From positions 1 through 64,000 of the forward strand of contig JAMNXP010000006.1 in NCBI GenBank assembly GCA_023653095.1: a stretch of DNA of 64,000 bases, written 5' to 3'. This document shows positions 55,426 to 64,000 of this stretch, one piece after another. The DNA comes from Bacteroidia bacterium (GTDB lineage Bacteria > Bacteroidota > Bacteroidia > NS11-12g > UBA955). Position 1 is the stretch's first letter, and every line of letters starts with the position of its first letter. The notes below the pieces were generated by a model, which had not been told where the DNA came from, did no database searches, and saw only the letters and a list, made by a program, of their open reading frames with translations. A program made the position numbers and the translations under genes.

Positions 55426-56458
55426 GATACACATCTTGAACAGAGTTCAGCAATTGAACACCTTCTGTCAATGGTTTTTGGAATGCTTTTCTTCCTAAAA
55501 TCAAACCAGAACCAGCAGCACGTTTGTTAACAACTGCGGTAAATACTGCCTCTTCAATATCTCCTTGGCCTTTTGCCTCTCCACCTGAATTGATTAAACC
55601 TGCGCGACCCATGTAACAATTTGCTACTTGATAACGAGTTAAATCAATTGGGTGATCTGAAGAAAGTTCAGAATATACTTTAGCGTGGGTCTTCCCGTGT
55701 TTGGTTGCGTTGTAACCGCCGTTATTGGTTGGTAACTTTTGTTTGATGATATCTGCTTGGATGGTAACACCCAGGTGGTTTGCTTGGCCCGTAAGGTCGG
55801 CAGAAGTATGAAAATCAACACCATCAACTTTAAAACCGTTGTTACGGGTGTAGCACCACAAGATGGTTGCCATACCCAAAGAATGTGCTTCTTCGAAGGC
55901 TTGAGCAACTTCCATGATTTGTCTAGAACTCTCAGGACTTCCAAAGTAAATTGTAGCACCCACTGCTGCTGCACCTAAGTTCCATGCATCGCGAACAGAT
56001 CCGAACATAAATTGATCATATTTATTGGGGTAAGATAAAAATTCATTGTGATTGATTTTCACAATAAATGGAATCTTGTGGGCGTATTTTCTGGAATTCA
56101 TAGCTAAAACACCATAAGTTGAAGCAACCGCGTTACAGCCACCTTCAATGGCAAGTTTGATGATATTTTCTGGATCAAAATATATAGGGTTGGGTGCAAA
56201 TGAAGCCCCAGCGCTATGTTCTATTCCTTGGTCAACTGGAAGTATGCTCAAATAACCCGTATTAGCCAAACGTCCGTGCCCGTATAGTGATTGCAACGAA
56301 CGCAATACTTGAGTTGAACGATTGGTTTGAGCAAAAATGCGATCAACGAAGTCAGCACCGGGTAAATGGATACTCTCTTTGCTGATGGTGTTGCACTTGT
56401 GATTCAAAAGATACTCTGCATCTTTTCCTAACAGTTGTTCGATGTTGGTGTTCGACAT
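55400..56458 (-). CDS. fbaB: Class I fructose-bisphosphate aldolase (DhnA/FbaB type)
   Basis: 352 aa. It cleaves fructose 1,6-bisphosphate to triose phosphates by a Schiff-base mechanism. The archaeal-type class I family is shown by [46 protein letters not shown] and [15 protein letters not shown]. It heads the unit with accD, gcvH and vanZ. It is divergent from the GNAT gene. Confidence 0.93.
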   Translation of the reverse strand: MSNTNIEQLLGKDAEYLLNHKCNTISKESIHLPGADFVDRIFAQTNRSTQVLRSLQSLYGHGRLANTGYLSILPVDQGIEHSAGASFAPNPIYFDPENIIKLAIEGGCNAVASTYGVLAMNSRKYAHKIPFIVKINHNEFLSYPNKYDQFMFGSVRDAWNLGAAAVGATIYFGSPESSRQIMEVAQAFEEAHSLGMATILWCYTRNNGFKVDGVDFHTSADLTGQANHLGVTIQADIIKQKLPTNNGGYNATKHGKTHAKVYSELSSDHPIDLTRYQVANCYMGRAGLINSGGEAKGQGDIEEAVFTAVVNKRAAGSGLILGRKAFQKPLTEGVQLLNSVQDVYLDSSVTIA

Positions 56459-56488
56459 TCGTATTTCCTTTATTATGGGTTAAATTTG
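56458..56488 (+). promoter_or_regulatory. GNAT gene promoter (TTCG-N19-TAAATTTG)
   Basis: TAAATTTG at 56481-56488 with TTCG (one mismatch to TTTG) exactly 19 bases upstream at 56458-56461. The ATG at 56512 is 23 nt downstream. Confidence 0.6.
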
Positions 56489-56491
56489 GAA

Positions 56492-56499
56492 CAAAAATA
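56492..56499 (-). promoter_or_regulatory. -7 box TATTTTTG for fbaB
   Basis: An exact TAnnTTTG on the minus strand, 33 nt before the ATG at 56458. No TTTG at standard spacing. It overlaps the GNAT leader. Confidence 0.45.
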
Positions 56500-56511
56500 A
56501 CCATTTTTCTG

Positions 56512-56940
56512 ATGATTGAAATTATTCAAGCGCGCACCGCCCAACAAATGACCGATATCTTTGAGATTCGACGTAAAGTTTTTGTGATTGAACAGTCGGT
56601 AGATCCCAAAGAAGAATATGACCAATTTGAAGAAAGCAGTCAACATTTTTTGGCTAAACACCAAGGAATTCCTGCTGGAACCTGCAGATTCAGAGAAACC
56701 GAGAATGGCATAAAACTTGAGCGATTCGCTGTTTTAAAGGAATACAGAGGCAAAGGCATTGGTGCAGAATTGGTGAAATCTTGTTTAGAAAAAACGGCCG
56801 AAATTTACCCTAACAAGCCAACGCTTTATCTACACGCCCAAACCCATGCAGAGTCGTTCTACGCTCAATTTGGATTTGTAAGAACGGGAGATTTATTTGT
56901 GGAAGCCGAAATAGAACATTATAAAATGGTGCTGGTTTAG
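56512..56940 (+). CDS. GNAT-family N-acetyltransferase
   Basis: 142 aa. The acetyl-CoA-binding loop is RGKGIGAELVKSC (about 84-96), preceded by the beta-strand GIKLERFAVLKEYRG. The first half (DIFEIRRKVFVIEQ) matches the ElaA/YjcF-type subgroup. The substrate is unknown. It overlaps the convergent ABC exporter by 4 nt. Confidence 0.9.
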   Translation: MIEIIQARTAQQMTDIFEIRRKVFVIEQSVDPKEEYDQFEESSQHFLAKHQGIPAGTCRFRETENGIKLERFAVLKEYRGKGIGAELVKSCLEKTAEIYPNKPTLYLHAQTHAESFYAQFGFVRTGDLFVEAEIEHYKMVLV

Positions 56941-58667
56941 GTCTGCTGTCGCCACATGGCGTAATACAGTCCCTTCAACTCTAAAAGATCTGAATGCTTG
57001 CCCACTTCAATTATTTTTCCTTTTTCGAGGACATAAATTCGATCTGCGTGCATGATGGTGCTCAATCGATGAGCAATCATCACGTTGATTCTATCTTTTT
57101 GGGATGAAATATCGCGAAGCGTTTCGGTTATTTCATTCTCCGTGATGGAATCTAAAGCGCTAGTAGCTTCATCAAAAATGAGCAGTTTCGGATTTCGGAG
57201 CAGTGCGCGTGCAATGGAAAGTCGCTGCTTTTCTCCGCCAGAAACTTTGATTCCACCCTCTCCTATTTGAGTATCTAATCCATTTTCGGCTCTTTGCAAT
57301 AAATTCTGGGTGGCGGCGGCATTTAAAGCATTTAGAATATCTTGTTCTGATGCCTCTGGGGAAACAAATTGCAAATTTTCACGAATGGTACCTGAGAAAA
57401 GCTGACTTTCTTGAGATACCAGTCCTAATTGAGATCTGATTTCATTTCTATCTATGTCTGATACTGAATATCCATTAAAAACAATGTCGCCTTCTGTAGG
57501 TAAATACAAACCTACCAACAATTTAACCATGGTGCTTTTGCCGCTTCCGGATGGGCCTACAAAGGCAATGGTTTCGCCCTTGTGGAGAGAAAAATCAATA
57601 TTATCCAGGGCATTTTGTTTGGCAGATTGATGCTTGAAACTGACGTTTTTAAATTCAATGGATTGAATATCGCCCATGATTTTAGGAGACGCAGGAACTG
57701 TTTCTTCGGGCATTTTAAGCAGCTGATCAAATCTATTCAACGAAACATCTGCTTCTCTGTAAGCTTGAATGAATGTACCTAGTTCTTGGAGCGGATTAAA
57801 TATAAAAAAGGTGTAGAATAAAAACTGAATATACATTCCAGGTGTAATCTTGGCTTGAAAAACCATCCAACTGAGAAACAACAAGAGTACATTTCTCATT
57901 AGATTTACGGTGGTGCCCTGCACAAAACCTAGCGTTCTGATTTTTTTCACTTTTTGCAGTTCTAAACCCAAAATTTTAAGGGTATTGCTGCTTATTCTTC
58001 GCATTTCCTGATTGACTAGCCCTAAGCTTTTAACCAATTCAATATTCCTCAAACTTTCAGTGGTAGTGCCAGCGAGAGTGCTGGTTTCTTTCATGATAAT
58101 TTTCTGAATAAATTTGATTTGTTTGCTCAAAAGAGAACTGCTCACTCCCACTACAAGCATGGCGCTTAAAAATACCGGTGCAATCAACCAATGCACTGAA
58201 AAAGAAGCGGCGAAGACAAAAACAATTCCTACTATGCTAGTATACAATAAATTAATAGCCAAAGAAATCAGACGTTCAGAATCGGTTCTTACCTTTTGGA
58301 GTATATTGAGTGTTTCACCGCTTCGGTGATCTTCGAAGGTGGCATATGGCAGTGCCAAAGTGTGTTTGATACCATCCGTAAAAATTCTAGCTCCCGCCTT
58401 CTGAATAGCAACATTCACAAAATAGTCTTGAAGATTTTTAGCAATTCTGCTAATCATCGCAACGCTTACTCCTATCCCTAGCCAACCTAAAACACCCATG
58501 ATGAAATCATGTTGACTGTATTTCTGAAATTGATTCAGGTATTTATCAATGATGTTTCTGCCTACCCACGGGTCCATCATGGAAAAAACCTGTGATATGG
58601 TTGCGAGAAACAGAGCCCAGAAAATGAGCCTGCCTTGAGGCTTTAAATACTGTATGAGAATTTTCAA
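56937..58667 (-). CDS. MsbA-type ABC exporter (fused permease and ATPase)
   Basis: 576 aa, starting at TTG 58667; no in-frame ATG fits the N-terminus. Six helices (about 15-310) precede a nucleotide-binding domain with Walker A GPSGSGKST, signature VSGGEKQRLSIARAL, Walker B LLIFDEATSALD and switch His (MIAHRLST). The likely cargo is a lipid, LPS precursor or peptide. It follows the GT4 gene by four bases in the lptF/G-GT4-exporter unit. Confidence 0.92.
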   Translation of the reverse strand: MKILIQYLKPQGRLIFWALFLATISQVFSMMDPWVGRNIIDKYLNQFQKYSQHDFIMGVLGWLGIGVSVAMISRIAKNLQDYFVNVAIQKAGARIFTDGIKHTLALPYATFEDHRSGETLNILQKVRTDSERLISLAINLLYTSIVGIVFVFAASFSVHWLIAPVFLSAMLVVGVSSSLLSKQIKFIQKIIMKETSTLAGTTTESLRNIELVKSLGLVNQEMRRISSNTLKILGLELQKVKKIRTLGFVQGTTVNLMRNVLLLFLSWMVFQAKITPGMYIQFLFYTFFIFNPLQELGTFIQAYREADVSLNRFDQLLKMPEETVPASPKIMGDIQSIEFKNVSFKHQSAKQNALDNIDFSLHKGETIAFVGPSGSGKSTMVKLLVGLYLPTEGDIVFNGYSVSDIDRNEIRSQLGLVSQESQLFSGTIRENLQFVSPEASEQDILNALNAAATQNLLQRAENGLDTQIGEGGIKVSGGEKQRLSIARALLRNPKLLIFDEATSALDSITENEITETLRDISSQKDRINVMIAHRLSTIMHADRIYVLEKGKIIEVGKHSDLLELKGLYYAMWRQQT

Positions 58668-58671
58668 TGTG

Positions 58672-59853
58672 TTATGATGTAGCGGAAACTATAAATTGGT
58701 TCAGTCTATCGAAATTGATGACTGGATTGTGATTTTCTTGGATATATTCAGTTGCATTTTTGCCCATTTGAATGGCTTTTAATCTGTCATTCAACAGCCC
58801 TATGATTTTGGCTGCAAATTCTTTGGGATTGTCGGCTAGTTCTAAATGCTTTCCGGATTCAACTTTGAGGCCTTGAGCACCAACATAAGTAGAAACGCAA
58901 GGAATTCCGTAATTCATTGCATCCAAAAGCTTCATTCTAATGCCAGAGCCTGCCAAAATGGGAACAATGCATATGCCGTGATGGATCATGAATTCTCGAG
59001 CGTCTTTGACTTCTCCGTGATTCATCACCCCTTGTTGAAAGTATCTCGGGTCGTTTTTCTGTAATCCTTTACCAGCTAAATGAAAGGTCAAGTCAGGGTG
59101 TTCAGAAAGAACCAGCGGCCAAACCTTTCTCAAAAACCACTCCACCCCTTGCTGGTTTGCATCCCATTCCATAGAACCCAAATGAAATAAACTTTGCGGT
59201 TGCAATTTCGACTTGCCATTGATCTGGATTTCTACCCCTGGAAGGTGCAGATGCACGGGTTTAGGACTTAATTCCTCGAAAACTGCTGCATCTGAAGGGG
59301 AAATAGCGATGGTTGCATTTACTTGATTCAACAATTCAATTTCCTCTTTTTTCAAACGTCTCACCTGGATGTTCAAGTAGGCACGCTTGACCCAAGACGA
59401 TTCATTGTTGGCCAACCGTTGCCAAATTTGATGTTCGAGGTTGTGTGCTCTATATATTACAGGGAATTGACCGATAAGTACTTGTGAAAATGCAGAAGAA
59501 TAAAACCCTTCAATGATGGCCAAGTCAAATTTTTCGGACGAAATCAATTCTTTTAATTGTGCTTGAGAATTCGGTTGAACGTATCTTTCTAAAAAGTAAC
59601 TTTGGGATGTGAAAATATTTTTTAGTGCATCAAAAGGCTTAACTTCAGCATTCAACGGAACGGAAACCGTCTTGCAAAAAGAAAATTCACTCGCAATAGT
59701 TTCATCTGATACTTGATGTTTTACTGTATTGAAGGAAAAAAAGACCACATCATTTCCGGCAGCACTTAGAGAACGGAGCAACCTGTATGATGCGATAGCA
59801 CCGCCATCGTGCAGGGGCCAGGGAAAACGATTTCCAACAACTAGAATCTTCAT
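58672..59853 (-). CDS. Glycosyltransferase family 4
   Basis: 393 aa. GT-B fold: N-terminal NRFPWPLHDGGAIASYRLL, and C-terminal donor domain FHLGSMEWDANQQGVEWFL, PILAGSGIRMKLLDAMNYGIPCVST with the EX7E-like region altered to lack the first Glu. It probably adds a sugar to LPS core or another surface glycan. The start overlaps the LptF/G-like stop by 4 nt. Confidence 0.9.
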   Translation of the reverse strand: MKILVVGNRFPWPLHDGGAIASYRLLRSLSAAGNDVVFFSFNTVKHQVSDETIASEFSFCKTVSVPLNAEVKPFDALKNIFTSQSYFLERYVQPNSQAQLKELISSEKFDLAIIEGFYSSAFSQVLIGQFPVIYRAHNLEHQIWQRLANNESSWVKRAYLNIQVRRLKKEEIELLNQVNATIAISPSDAAVFEELSPKPVHLHLPGVEIQINGKSKLQPQSLFHLGSMEWDANQQGVEWFLRKVWPLVLSEHPDLTFHLAGKGLQKNDPRYFQQGVMNHGEVKDAREFMIHHGICIVPILAGSGIRMKLLDAMNYGIPCVSTYVGAQGLKVESGKHLELADNPKEFAAKIIGLLNDRLKAIQMGKNATEYIQENHNPVINFDRLNQFIVSATS

Positions 59854-61298
59854 TTGGGCGCCTTTTTCGTAAATAACTTTTTGAATGAAAATCCGCCACC
59901 CACGGTAGACCTATCTCTTAGTGCTTGAAAAGTAATGACAACGGCTATAGGCAATAGTACCAGTGTACTCATCCACATGCCAAACCAAACGGGAAAAACT
60001 AACTCTTTACCCATTTTTTCGCCGGTAATATTTATGGCATAGAAAAGCACAAAAAGAAGTACTGAAATCACCAATGGAAGTCCAATTCCGCCTTTTTGAA
60101 TGATGGCCCCAAGTGGAGCGGCAATGAGGAAAAGCATCATCAATAAAAAGGAATAAGAAAACTTCTTATGAAGCTCAGATTGATAGAGGGCAACATCTTT
60201 GTATTCATATTTTTGAGTTGCGGCATAACCATCTAAGGTACCTTTCATTCCGCGCGCAGTGGAAACGGCTAAAGACCTCATCGATGCCCATTGAGAAGAG
60301 TCAAAATTTTGATAAATATTGGGGTTTTTTAACTCAATATAGTTGTTAACGGAATTTTGAGGTTGATTTTGGACAGGCGAAGGGAACAACTTTCGGTAGT
60401 GCATCAATCTGCTCAAATATTGAGAATTGTCTTCCTTGTGCTTGTCCATTCTCATGTGAAATGAATCAATTTCAAGAAGCAGTTTTTTTACATTCAACAG
60501 TCTGTAATCACTTGCCATTCTTTCACGGTTAGAAAAAGTGAAATCAAGGCTCGATAAATCAATGACCATACTTTGTTTTTCGAAAAACATTTGGTTGAAT
60601 GGCATGGTTTTTCGATAATCCTCGGCCGAGGTCATTTCTTCATAACGCACTCCTTTGTAAAGGGTTAGATTGAGAAAGCGCTTATCGGGCGACATGATCA
60701 TTTTGCCGTGTTTGGCTCTAATCACGTTTAAGCGTTTACTGTCGTCTTGTTTGTATTCGTATATGAGGACGTCTTTAACGGTTTCGTTGTCTGCTTCCTT
60801 CTCTCCTACCCTTATGGCCACACCGTCAATTTGCTGATAAAACTGCCCAGGCTCTATGTTAAATGCTGGTTTTTTGGATCGAAGATCCAGCAGCATTGCT
60901 TTAAATTCTAGGTTGGCTTTGGGGATGATATAATTGAGGAAAAAGAAATTGGCAACAACCAAAACACACATGAAGATGAAAATGGGTCTCAGAATTCTGA
61001 GCAAAGAGATGCCATTACTTTTCATGGCAACAAGCTCAAAACTCTCAGATAAATTACCAAAGGTCATAAGAGCGGCAACCATTACCGTTAATGGCAACGC
61101 CATAGGAACCAAATCTGCCAATGAAAGTCCAATCAACTTTAACATCACACCGGTAGGAATGCCTTTCCCTACAAGTTCATCGATGTATTTCCAGAGGAAT
61201 TGCATCAAGAATAAAAATAAGCTCAATACGAAAGTGACAATGAATGGCCCCACGTAAGATCGGAGCACCAGTTTGTCGATATTCTTGATACGCAACAT
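59850..61298 (-). CDS. LptF/LptG-family permease (YjgP/YjgQ)
   Basis: 482 aa. Three N-terminal helices (about 15-120), a periplasmic beta-jellyroll-like domain (130-370) and three C-terminal helices (385-465). Family elements include LVLRSYVGPFIVTF at the start and the final FPVWFGMWMSTLVLLPIAV segment. It is part of the LPS-extracting LptB2FG transporter. A TATCTTTG box lies 7 nt before the ATG. It heads the unit with GT4 and the ABC exporter, consistent with LPS assembly. Confidence 0.92.
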   Translation of the reverse strand: MLRIKNIDKLVLRSYVGPFIVTFVLSLFLFLMQFLWKYIDELVGKGIPTGVMLKLIGLSLADLVPMALPLTVMVAALMTFGNLSESFELVAMKSNGISLLRILRPIFIFMCVLVVANFFFLNYIIPKANLEFKAMLLDLRSKKPAFNIEPGQFYQQIDGVAIRVGEKEADNETVKDVLIYEYKQDDSKRLNVIRAKHGKMIMSPDKRFLNLTLYKGVRYEEMTSAEDYRKTMPFNQMFFEKQSMVIDLSSLDFTFSNRERMASDYRLLNVKKLLLEIDSFHMRMDKHKEDNSQYLSRLMHYRKLFPSPVQNQPQNSVNNYIELKNPNIYQNFDSSQWASMRSLAVSTARGMKGTLDGYAATQKYEYKDVALYQSELHKKFSYSFLLMMLFLIAAPLGAIIQKGGIGLPLVISVLLFVLFYAINITGEKMGKELVFPVWFGMWMSTLVLLPIAVVITFQALRDRSTVGGGFSFKKLFTKKAPK

Positions 61299-61305
61299 GC
61301 GGCCG

Positions 61306-61313
61306 CAAAGATA
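61306..61313 (-). promoter_or_regulatory. -7 box TATCTTTG before the LptF/G-like gene
   Basis: An exact TAnnTTTG on the minus strand with seven GC-rich bases to the ATG at 61298. TTTG lies 22 bases upstream (61336-61339). Transcription should start within or next to the start codon. Confidence 0.6.
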
Positions 61314-61324
61314 CGGTTCAGATT

Positions 61325-62374
61325 TTAGATCCCCACAAACACAAAGTCAGTAGGTATGACACCAGATTCAAAGGTGTGTTTCAATTGAAAGCTGGAGTTG
61401 TAAATAAATATTTTTCCCGCACTCACATAATCACGAGCATCGCCCAGATAAAATTCTCCTGTTTGAGGATGAATACCAAAGGCGTATAGATTTTTCGCTC
61501 CGGAAACGCTAAATGCTTTTTGTGTTTGTATTACAGCGGAAGATTCGCTTAAAACGGCACAATGAACTTCATTTTGGCTCAAAAACCACAGAGTATCTTT
61601 ACTACCCCCCAAAGAAATGCGCTGAATGGGCTTATTCATGCGATGAACGGTAAATGAAAGGTCTTGTTTAACTTGTATCAAGCTAGATTCATTGCCCATT
61701 CTACATGCCACCCATAGTTGATTGAATTTATCAACTGCCATATAACTTGCACCACTGTCAATGGGCAGTAAACTTTGATTTCTATTCACAGGATCTATGA
61801 TCAGGATGTTGCCATCTAAATTGGCCGCAACCACTTTTTGATTCCACTCTGCTATATGTTCGGTCCAACCTGAAAATTCGCCGACTTTATTGGGCAAAAC
61901 TGGATAAGCATGTTTCAAAGATAAATTAGTAGCGTCTAACTCTCTGACTTGATTCTTTTTCAAATCAGTAACAAACAATGAATTGATTGATGGTAAGTAA
62001 CTCAAATACCTCGGAAAATTTGGAGTGATGTTTTTATTGGTTTCCACTAAGCTCTTAGGATCCAATTCTAAGACTCTTCCAGAATTGTTGACAGCGAGCC
62101 ACAGTCGACCGTTAGAGAACAATCCTGACTGTAATACATCTCCCAAGGGTTTGTTGTTTTGAGTTTCGTAGACGTTAGAAATCAGAATTTGACTGTCGGG
62201 CAGCCAAACATCGAGTTGGGCGTTTTCCCATAGGAAGTTCCCCTCGCATAAAATCAGAACTTTGGCTAAAGGGATGTCTTTAGGCGTCGGTGCCGGTTTG
62301 GCATCGGGTGTGCAGGAAGTAAACAGGCTTCCTGACAGTAAAAACATCCCTAGAAAAACAGCCAAAAATCTCAT
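61325..62374 (-). CDS. YncE/BtuG-like beta-propeller lipoprotein (DUF5074 type)
   Basis: 349 aa. Lipobox FTSC (Cys about 20) places it at a membrane surface. The rest shows a seven-bladed-propeller-like pattern (LWLAVNNSGRVLELDPKSL, NSLFVTDLKKNQVRELD, GNILIIDPVNRNQ, NQLWVACRMGN). In Bacteroides, BtuG propeller lipoproteins cap the B12 receptor BtuB. Here the gene lies behind a TonB-dependent receptor and a DUF4465-like gene, as in such loci. B12 binding is inferred from this context only. It starts two bases after the T9SS protein stop. Confidence 0.78.
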   Translation of the reverse strand: MRFLAVFLGMFLLSGSLFTSCTPDAKPAPTPKDIPLAKVLILCEGNFLWENAQLDVWLPDSQILISNVYETQNNKPLGDVLQSGLFSNGRLWLAVNNSGRVLELDPKSLVETNKNITPNFPRYLSYLPSINSLFVTDLKKNQVRELDATNLSLKHAYPVLPNKVGEFSGWTEHIAEWNQKVVAANLDGNILIIDPVNRNQSLLPIDSGASYMAVDKFNQLWVACRMGNESSLIQVKQDLSFTVHRMNKPIQRISLGGSKDTLWFLSQNEVHCAVLSESSAVIQTQKAFSVSGAKNLYAFGIHPQTGEFYLGDARDYVSAGKIFIYNSSFQLKHTFESGVIPTDFVFVGI

Positions 62375-62376
62375 TT

Positions 62377-63378
62377 CTAGTTCTTAATGAAAGAGGAACG
62401 ATAGATATTTCCTTGAATATCACAAAATTCAACCCAATACATTCCGGGGTTCAAATGTGCAACTTGAGATGTTCCATCCACAGTCAAATGGAATGAATGG
62501 TTTCTTCCCAAGGCATCGATGCAAACGGTTTTAACTACATTAGTTGGTAAATTTTTAAAATTTATTTGATCAACCGCTGGATTGGGATAAGATTGCAAGG
62601 AAATGGCCTTTAATTTCTTAACACTTGCAGGTCCAATCAATGTGATGTTATCAAGTGCAAAATAAGCGGGCGTATTCATTCCAAAATCACCATTATCAGA
62701 ACTCACCAATGAAAAAGTGATACTGTCAGTTTCGTTCTTCATATTTACGTTAATCCATTCATTGGCAATGTAGCTGTTGATTCCCAGTCGAAAATCGGCG
62801 AGGTAAATCATTTGTTTTTCTACGATTGAATCTTCACGGTAACCTTGAATAATCAGCACGAAAGTATCATTATCAGCAGAAGTGAATTTTTTACCGATGT
62901 TATCACCTAGTTTCATGCTGTTGTAGGCGTAGGTGGTGTTTGCTACTTGAAAACTATAAATTGACTGACCCATCTTATTTAAGGCGCTTGTTAAATAGGC
63001 ATTTTGTGTACCTATCGCATGCACCCTGCCGGTGTTGTTGTTGTCTATGTTGGGCTTTACTGCATAAAGGTGATTCATAAAATCTGAGGGTTCTTCTTTG
63101 GTGTAATCTTTGGCAGTAAGAATCCAATTATTCGCCCAATATCCGCCCCAAGCAGTGTCCCAACCCGTCTTAAGTTCCATTTGGAATAATCCTCCGATAG
63201 GTTCCATTACGATAGACTTTTTACCGTCTGATCCGTTCCAAACCTGACCAGAATCAAGTCCGTTTTGATAGAATTCTTCAAATCCCCAAGTGTACATGGT
63301 TGGAGTTTGAGCTTGAAGTGTGCTAGTTTGCGTAGAGAAGGCAAATGCGCAGATGGCGATTAATATATTTTTTTTCAT
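62377..63378 (-). CDS. DUF4465-like secreted protein with T9SS sorting domain
   Basis: 333 aa. Signal peptide ending in LQAQ (about 24). The domain (about 30-250) has GGYWANNWILT and the ending SLVSSDNGDFGMNTPAYFALDNITL, the hallmark of DUF4465 proteins found in corrinoid-uptake loci of Bacteroidetes. The C-terminal T9SS domain starts near QSYPNPAVDQ. Its leader is an array of 13 heptanucleotide units ending 8 nt before the ATG. It is between the TonB-dependent receptor and the propeller lipoprotein on the same strand. Confidence 0.82.
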   Translation of the reverse strand: MKKNILIAICAFAFSTQTSTLQAQTPTMYTWGFEEFYQNGLDSGQVWNGSDGKKSIVMEPIGGLFQMELKTGWDTAWGGYWANNWILTAKDYTKEEPSDFMNHLYAVKPNIDNNNTGRVHAIGTQNAYLTSALNKMGQSIYSFQVANTTYAYNSMKLGDNIGKKFTSADNDTFVLIIQGYREDSIVEKQMIYLADFRLGINSYIANEWINVNMKNETDSITFSLVSSDNGDFGMNTPAYFALDNITLIGPASVKKLKAISLQSYPNPAVDQINFKNLPTNVVKTVCIDALGRNHSFHLTVDGTSQVAHLNPGMYWVEFCDIQGNIYRSSFIKN

Positions 63379-63386
63379 ATTGGTTA

Positions 63387-63481
63387 TTGGTCTTTGGTCT
63401 TTGGTCTTTGGTCTTTGGTCTTTGGTCTTTGGTCTTTGGTCTTTGGTCTTTGGTCTTTGGTCTTTGGTCTTTGGTCTTTGG
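63387..63481. repeat. Heptanucleotide tandem array, unit TTGGTCT (13 copies plus 4 bases)
   Basis: Thirteen exact copies of TTGGTCT (AGACCAA on the minus strand), 95 bp in all. It occupies most of the 140-bp gap between the receptor gene and the DUF4465-like gene. Confidence 0.98.
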
Positions 63482-63518
63482 CTGGCGGCTGATGGCAGAT
63501 TGCTGATATCTGTTTTTT

Positions 63519-64000
63519 TTAAAGTTTATAGTTAAAATGAAATTGAATGGATGTACCAGGCATGGGTCTGCCAGGCATATTTTCGTAAACTGTATTGAGT
63601 AGATTTTGGGCATTCAAGATAAAACTCTGCTTTTTCAACGTGAATTTTACCTGCGCTCCGAGGAGTTGGTAAGACGGAATTACTTTTTCATTATCGGTTT
63701 GAATGAATCTGTTGCCAGTGTGTGCAAGGTCTGCGGCGAAGTTCCAATTTTTAATTTTCATACCCAGTTGGATGTTTGCCATCAGGTCAGGGATGAATAT
63801 TTGTTGCAAAAAATCACTTCTTTCATAGGCTTGAACACGGGTTCTTACCCAATCGGTGCTCAAACGTGCAAACCATTTGATTGACTGATATTGCAAATGA
63901 CTCTGAAAGCCGTAGTAACGGCCAAAATGATAATTTCGCGCAGCCCAAAGTCCCCCGGAAGGCATCCAAATGATGGGATTTTGAAGTTCTCGGTAAAATA
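63519..64000 (-). CDS. TonB-dependent receptor, C-terminal part (runs off right edge)
   Basis: The minus-strand frame stays open to the window edge, upstream of the Met at 63965, so only the last 160 residues are present. They show outer-membrane barrel strands and the TonB-receptor pattern RELQNPIIWMPSGGLW near the edge, FILNAQNLLNTVYENMPGRPMPGTS and a C-terminal FHFNYKL strand. In a locus with BtuG- and DUF4465-like proteins it could be BtuB (inference). The plug domain and TonB box are outside the window. Confidence 0.85.
   Translation of the reverse strand, partial: FYRELQNPIIWMPSGGLWAARNYHFGRYYGFQSHLQYQSIKWFARLSTDWVRTRVQAYERSDFLQQIFIPDLMANIQLGMKIKNWNFAADLAHTGNRFIQTDNEKVIPSYQLLGAQVKFTLKKQSFILNAQNLLNTVYENMPGRPMPGTSIQFHFNYKL

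Noticed and set aside
63387..63481. CRISPR-like array
   Set aside because: The units are 7 bp with no spacers, and no cas genes are present.
63379..63518. Cobalamin riboswitch before the DUF4465-like gene
   Set aside because: The gap is mostly the heptamer array, and no B12-box-like sequence was seen. Any riboswitch would be upstream of the receptor, outside the window.
63323..63613. Open frame with a repeating KTKDQRP peptide on the minus strand
   Set aside because: The peptide is only the translation of the TTGGTCT array (7 x 3 = 21 nt). The frame overlaps two better genes and has no sensible start.

Overview
The window is about 64 kb of moderately AT-rich, gene-dense chromosomal DNA from a member of the Bacteroidota, probably a flavobacterium-like or sphingobacterium-like lineage. 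Four signs support this. Several secreted proteins carry C-terminal type IX secretion (T9SS) sorting domains. Families restricted or nearly restricted to Bacteroidota are present (DUF2480, DUF4290, IPExxxVDY, DUF5723, DUF5777, BT_3928-type DoxX). Promoters match the Bacteroidota consensus TTTG-N19-TAnnTTTG. No convincing Shine-Dalgarno sites are seen. There is no phage, transposase, integrase or CRISPR array; almost everything is core or lineage-conserved chromosome.

Layout: 1-380 holds the 5' end of a 16S rRNA gene reading out of the left edge, with a boxA-like site and two tandem promoters. 377-7122: T9SS subtilase, TPR protein, PstS-like lipoprotein, Asp-box T9SS protein. 7193-14566: holA with a divergent HsdR_N nuclease-like gene, a class III aminotransferase, HU, then an operon DUF1599-DoxX-DppB-like permease-aroK. 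14640-17822: a UvrD-type helicase fused to a RecB-type nuclease. 17826-22547: acpP-fabF-rnc, divergent from IPExxxVDY-pyk, then DUF2480. 22628-32775: surface proteins, an M61 peptidase, an Ldh-type dehydrogenase, kmo, a polysaccharide deacetylase with a GT2, and a UbiB/ABC1 kinase with its TetR-like neighbour. 32848-41925: DUF4290-murA, DUF5723, a T9SS protein, SDR, rho, an FNR-type reductase and crcB. 41895-44912: a GATase-like secreted protein annotated elsewhere as 'asparagine synthetase B', and a GT39-like membrane transferase. 44902-48720: a six-gene periplasm/outer-membrane operon (OB-fold, YceI, two c-type cytochrome lipoproteins, two DUF5777 barrels). 48742-53492: an amidohydrolase and a three-gene MacA/MacB-type ABC system. 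53621-53691: tRNA-Cys(GCA). 53706-56458: fba-accD-gcvH-vanZ. 56512-61298: GNAT, ABC exporter, GT4 and LptF/G-type permease. 61325-64000: a TonB-dependent receptor (cut by the edge), a DUF4465-like T9SS protein and a BtuG-like beta-propeller lipoprotein, together resembling a vitamin B12 uptake locus.

The most striking non-gene signal is promoter placement. At eleven genes an exact TAnnTTTG box lies only 3-10 nt before the start codon, which predicts leaderless or nearly leaderless mRNAs. At four of them the upstream gene's intrinsic terminator runs directly into that box, so the hairpin sits where the promoter spacer and -33 element should be. Three heptanucleotide tandem arrays lie at gene borders; two overlap stop codons and one forms the leader of a surface-protein gene. 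The best candidate for an under-described system is the cytochrome c/YceI/DUF5777 operon.
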